Of a DNA stretch of 12,873 nt, positions 11,589 through 12,873 are shown piece after piece (position 1 is the stretch's first letter; each line of letters starts with the position of its first letter). Made by a program: the position numbers and the translations under genes. The notes under the pieces were generated by a model, which was not told the DNA's origin, did not search any database, and saw only the letters and a program-made list of their open reading frames with translations. Where the stretch lies: NCBI GenBank assembly GCA_937875295.1, contig CALLXS010000121.1, positions 1-12,873 on the forward strand, given 5' to 3'. Origin of the DNA: an uncultured bacterium. GTDB lineage: Bacteria; Bacteroidota; Ignavibacteria; Kapaibacteriales; UBA2268.

Positions 11589-12873
11589 TTATTTTCCCAA
11601 GCAAAATTTTGAAAAAAGTTCGTTTAGTAAGTCATCATTATTTACTTCTCCAAGAATTTCTCCTAGTGCAATCCAGGCATTATTTATATCGACATTAATT
11701 ATATCAATAGGCATATTATCATGAGAAGCTTGTAATGCTGATTCTAATGATGATTTAGCAATCTTTAATTTAGCTATTTGTCTAGCATTACCTATATATG
11801 TTGAATCAATTTGTGTGACTTTTGAAATTCCACATATATCTTTTATTTTCTTTTCTAATAAATTAATATCATCAGTACTGAAACTTGATGTTAATAGATA
11901 ATCATCAAATTTATTTAAATTAATTTTTTTATCTAAATCTCTTTTATTTATTACGATTATTCTTGTTTTATCCCTTGTAAGTTTCAATATCTCTAAATCA
12001 TTTTGATCTAATTCTGAACTATAATCAAAAACAAGTATAATCAAATCAGCGTCTTTAGAAACCGCTTTGGTTCTTTCAACTCCAATTCGTTCTACTAAAT
12101 CTTCAGTAACTCTAACCCCGGCAGTGTCTATTAAATTTAAAACAATTCCGCCAATATTTATTTGCCCTTCAATAATATCTCTTGTTGTCCCAGCAATATT
12201 TGTGACAATAGCTTTATCTTCTCTTAATAAGGCATTTAATAAACTAGATTTACCAACATTAGGTTTACCAATAATAGCGGTTTTTAATCCATTTTTTATT
12301 ATTCTTGATATCTCGGCTTTATTTAATATTTTATTCATTTCTTCAATCGACTCAATTAGAATTGGTTTTATTACTTCATTTGTTACTTGAACCTCATCTT
12401 CATATTCTGGATAATCAATATTTACCTCGATTGAAGCAATGCATGTTAACAATTTATTTTTGAATTCTTCGATTACTTTTCTAGTTTCGCCTAATAAACC
12501 ATAACTTGCCATTCTCAAACTACTATTAGTTTGTGATTCAATTATATCCATTACCGCTTCAGCTTGCGTTAAATCAATTCGACCGTTTAAATATGCTCGC
12601 TTAGTAAATTCACCAGGTTCTGCAAGTCTTGCTCCTCTTCGAATAACTAATTCTAAAATCCGATTTGTAACAAAAATTCCCCCATGGCAATTTATTTCCA
12701 CTACATCTTCCCTAGTAAATGTTTTTGGTGCTTTAAATATTGAGATTAATACTTCATCTACAATCTCATCATTATCTAATATATGTCCATAATGAATTGT
12801 ATGGCTTTTTTCTTTGGATAGCAGCTTGTTTCCGTTTTTTGATCTGTAAATCCGGTCAATTACCTGAAAGGCT
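11589..12873 (-). CDS. mnmE: tRNA-modification GTPase MnmE (5' end beyond window)
   Basis: MnmE with MnmG modifies the wobble uridine (xm5U34) of certain tRNAs. The frame is open to the right edge: before the GTG at 12701 it continues for 57 codons with SHTIHYGHI and FKAPKTFTREDVVEINCHGG, exactly the family's N-terminal folate-binding domain, so the gene does not start at 12701 and lacks only about 25-30 N-terminal residues here. In the 427 visible residues: GEFTKRAYLNGRIDLTQAEA (helical domain), G1 motif GKPNVGKS (202-209), the switch GTTRD (228-232), DTAG (249-252), NKRD (309-312), and the C-terminal FCLGK with the conserved cysteine. Sequence style (NIDYPEYEDE, GVRVTEDLVERIGVER) is typical of Bacillota rather than Bacteroidota. 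A 148-base gap separates it from pyk. Confidence 0.97.
   Translation of the reverse strand, partial: AFQVIDRIYRSKNGNKLLSKEKSHTIHYGHILDNDEIVDEVLISIFKAPKTFTREDVVEINCHGGIFVTNRILELVIRRGARLAEPGEFTKRAYLNGRIDLTQAEAVMDIIESQTNSSLRMASYGLLGETRKVIEEFKNKLLTCIASIEVNIDYPEYEDEVQVTNEVIKPILIESIEEMNKILNKAEISRIIKNGLKTAIIGKPNVGKSSLLNALLREDKAIVTNIAGTTRDIIEGQINIGGIVLNLIDTAGVRVTEDLVERIGVERTKAVSKDADLIILVFDYSSELDQNDLEILKLTRDKTRIIVINKRDLDKKINLNKFDDYLLTSSFSTDDINLLEKKIKDICGISKVTQIDSTYIGNARQIAKLKIAKSSLESALQASHDNMPIDIINVDINNAWIALGEILGEVNNDDLLNELFSKFCLGK

Noticed and set aside
12067..12390. Plus-strand 107-codon frame inside mnmE, and similar frames inside pyk, lpxD, ompH-2, bamA and the GH18-like gene
   Set aside because: They are antisense shadows of strongly conserved genes, lacking ribosome binding sites and recognisable domains.
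11589..12701. mnmE starting at the GTG at 12701
   Set aside because: The frame remains open to the window edge and the upstream 57 codons encode the conserved folate-binding domain, so the gene is simply cut by the window.

Overview
The window is an AT-rich, gene-dense stretch of about 12.9 kb with two parts that do not obviously belong to one genome. The left part (about 1-8921) is from a diderm of the FCB group (Bacteroidota / Chlorobiota / Ignavibacteria / Kapabacteria type). It encodes LpxD (lipid A), BamA with five POTRA domains, two tandem Skp/OmpH chaperones, and a GH18-like secreted protein whose C-terminal tail resembles a type IX secretion sorting domain. Most starts there have no clear Shine-Dalgarno sequence, which fits that group. 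The right part (about 8953-12873) holds a truncated-looking helix-turn-helix protein of plasmid/phage flavour, a small basic hypothetical protein, pyruvate kinase and mnmE. By eye these read as Bacillota-like proteins, and the right-hand genes show strong Shine-Dalgarno sequences and consensus-type promoters.

Layout, left to right: a terminator-like hairpin (55-88); nadB (minus); a GH18-like secreted protein (minus); a divergent HDOD signalling protein (plus); then the envelope-biogenesis cluster on the minus strand, transcribed bamA, ompH-2, ompH-1, lpxD. BamA and LpxD serve outer-membrane protein insertion and lipid A synthesis, and the Skp-like proteins chaperone unfolded outer-membrane proteins in the periplasm, so this is one functional unit. 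A 17-position inverted repeat covers the bamA stop codon.

Immediately upstream of bamA, where uppS or another envelope/lipid gene would be usual, the content changes to plus-strand accessory DNA: the HTH protein without a ribosome binding site (8953-9387), a 255-base non-coding stretch with a perfect consensus extended -10 promoter, minimal TTG-started ORFs and a potential three-way-junction structure, then a 118-residue hypothetical protein with a basic tail. Beyond it, minus-strand pyk and a mnmE that runs off the right edge are housekeeping genes.

The two main points for a reader are (1) the apparent seam at about 8922-8953, which is either a horizontal-transfer junction or an assembly chimera, and (2) the structured, strongly promoted leader at about 9405-9645 before a small gene of unknown function. 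I found no CRISPR array, tRNA, rRNA or transposase.
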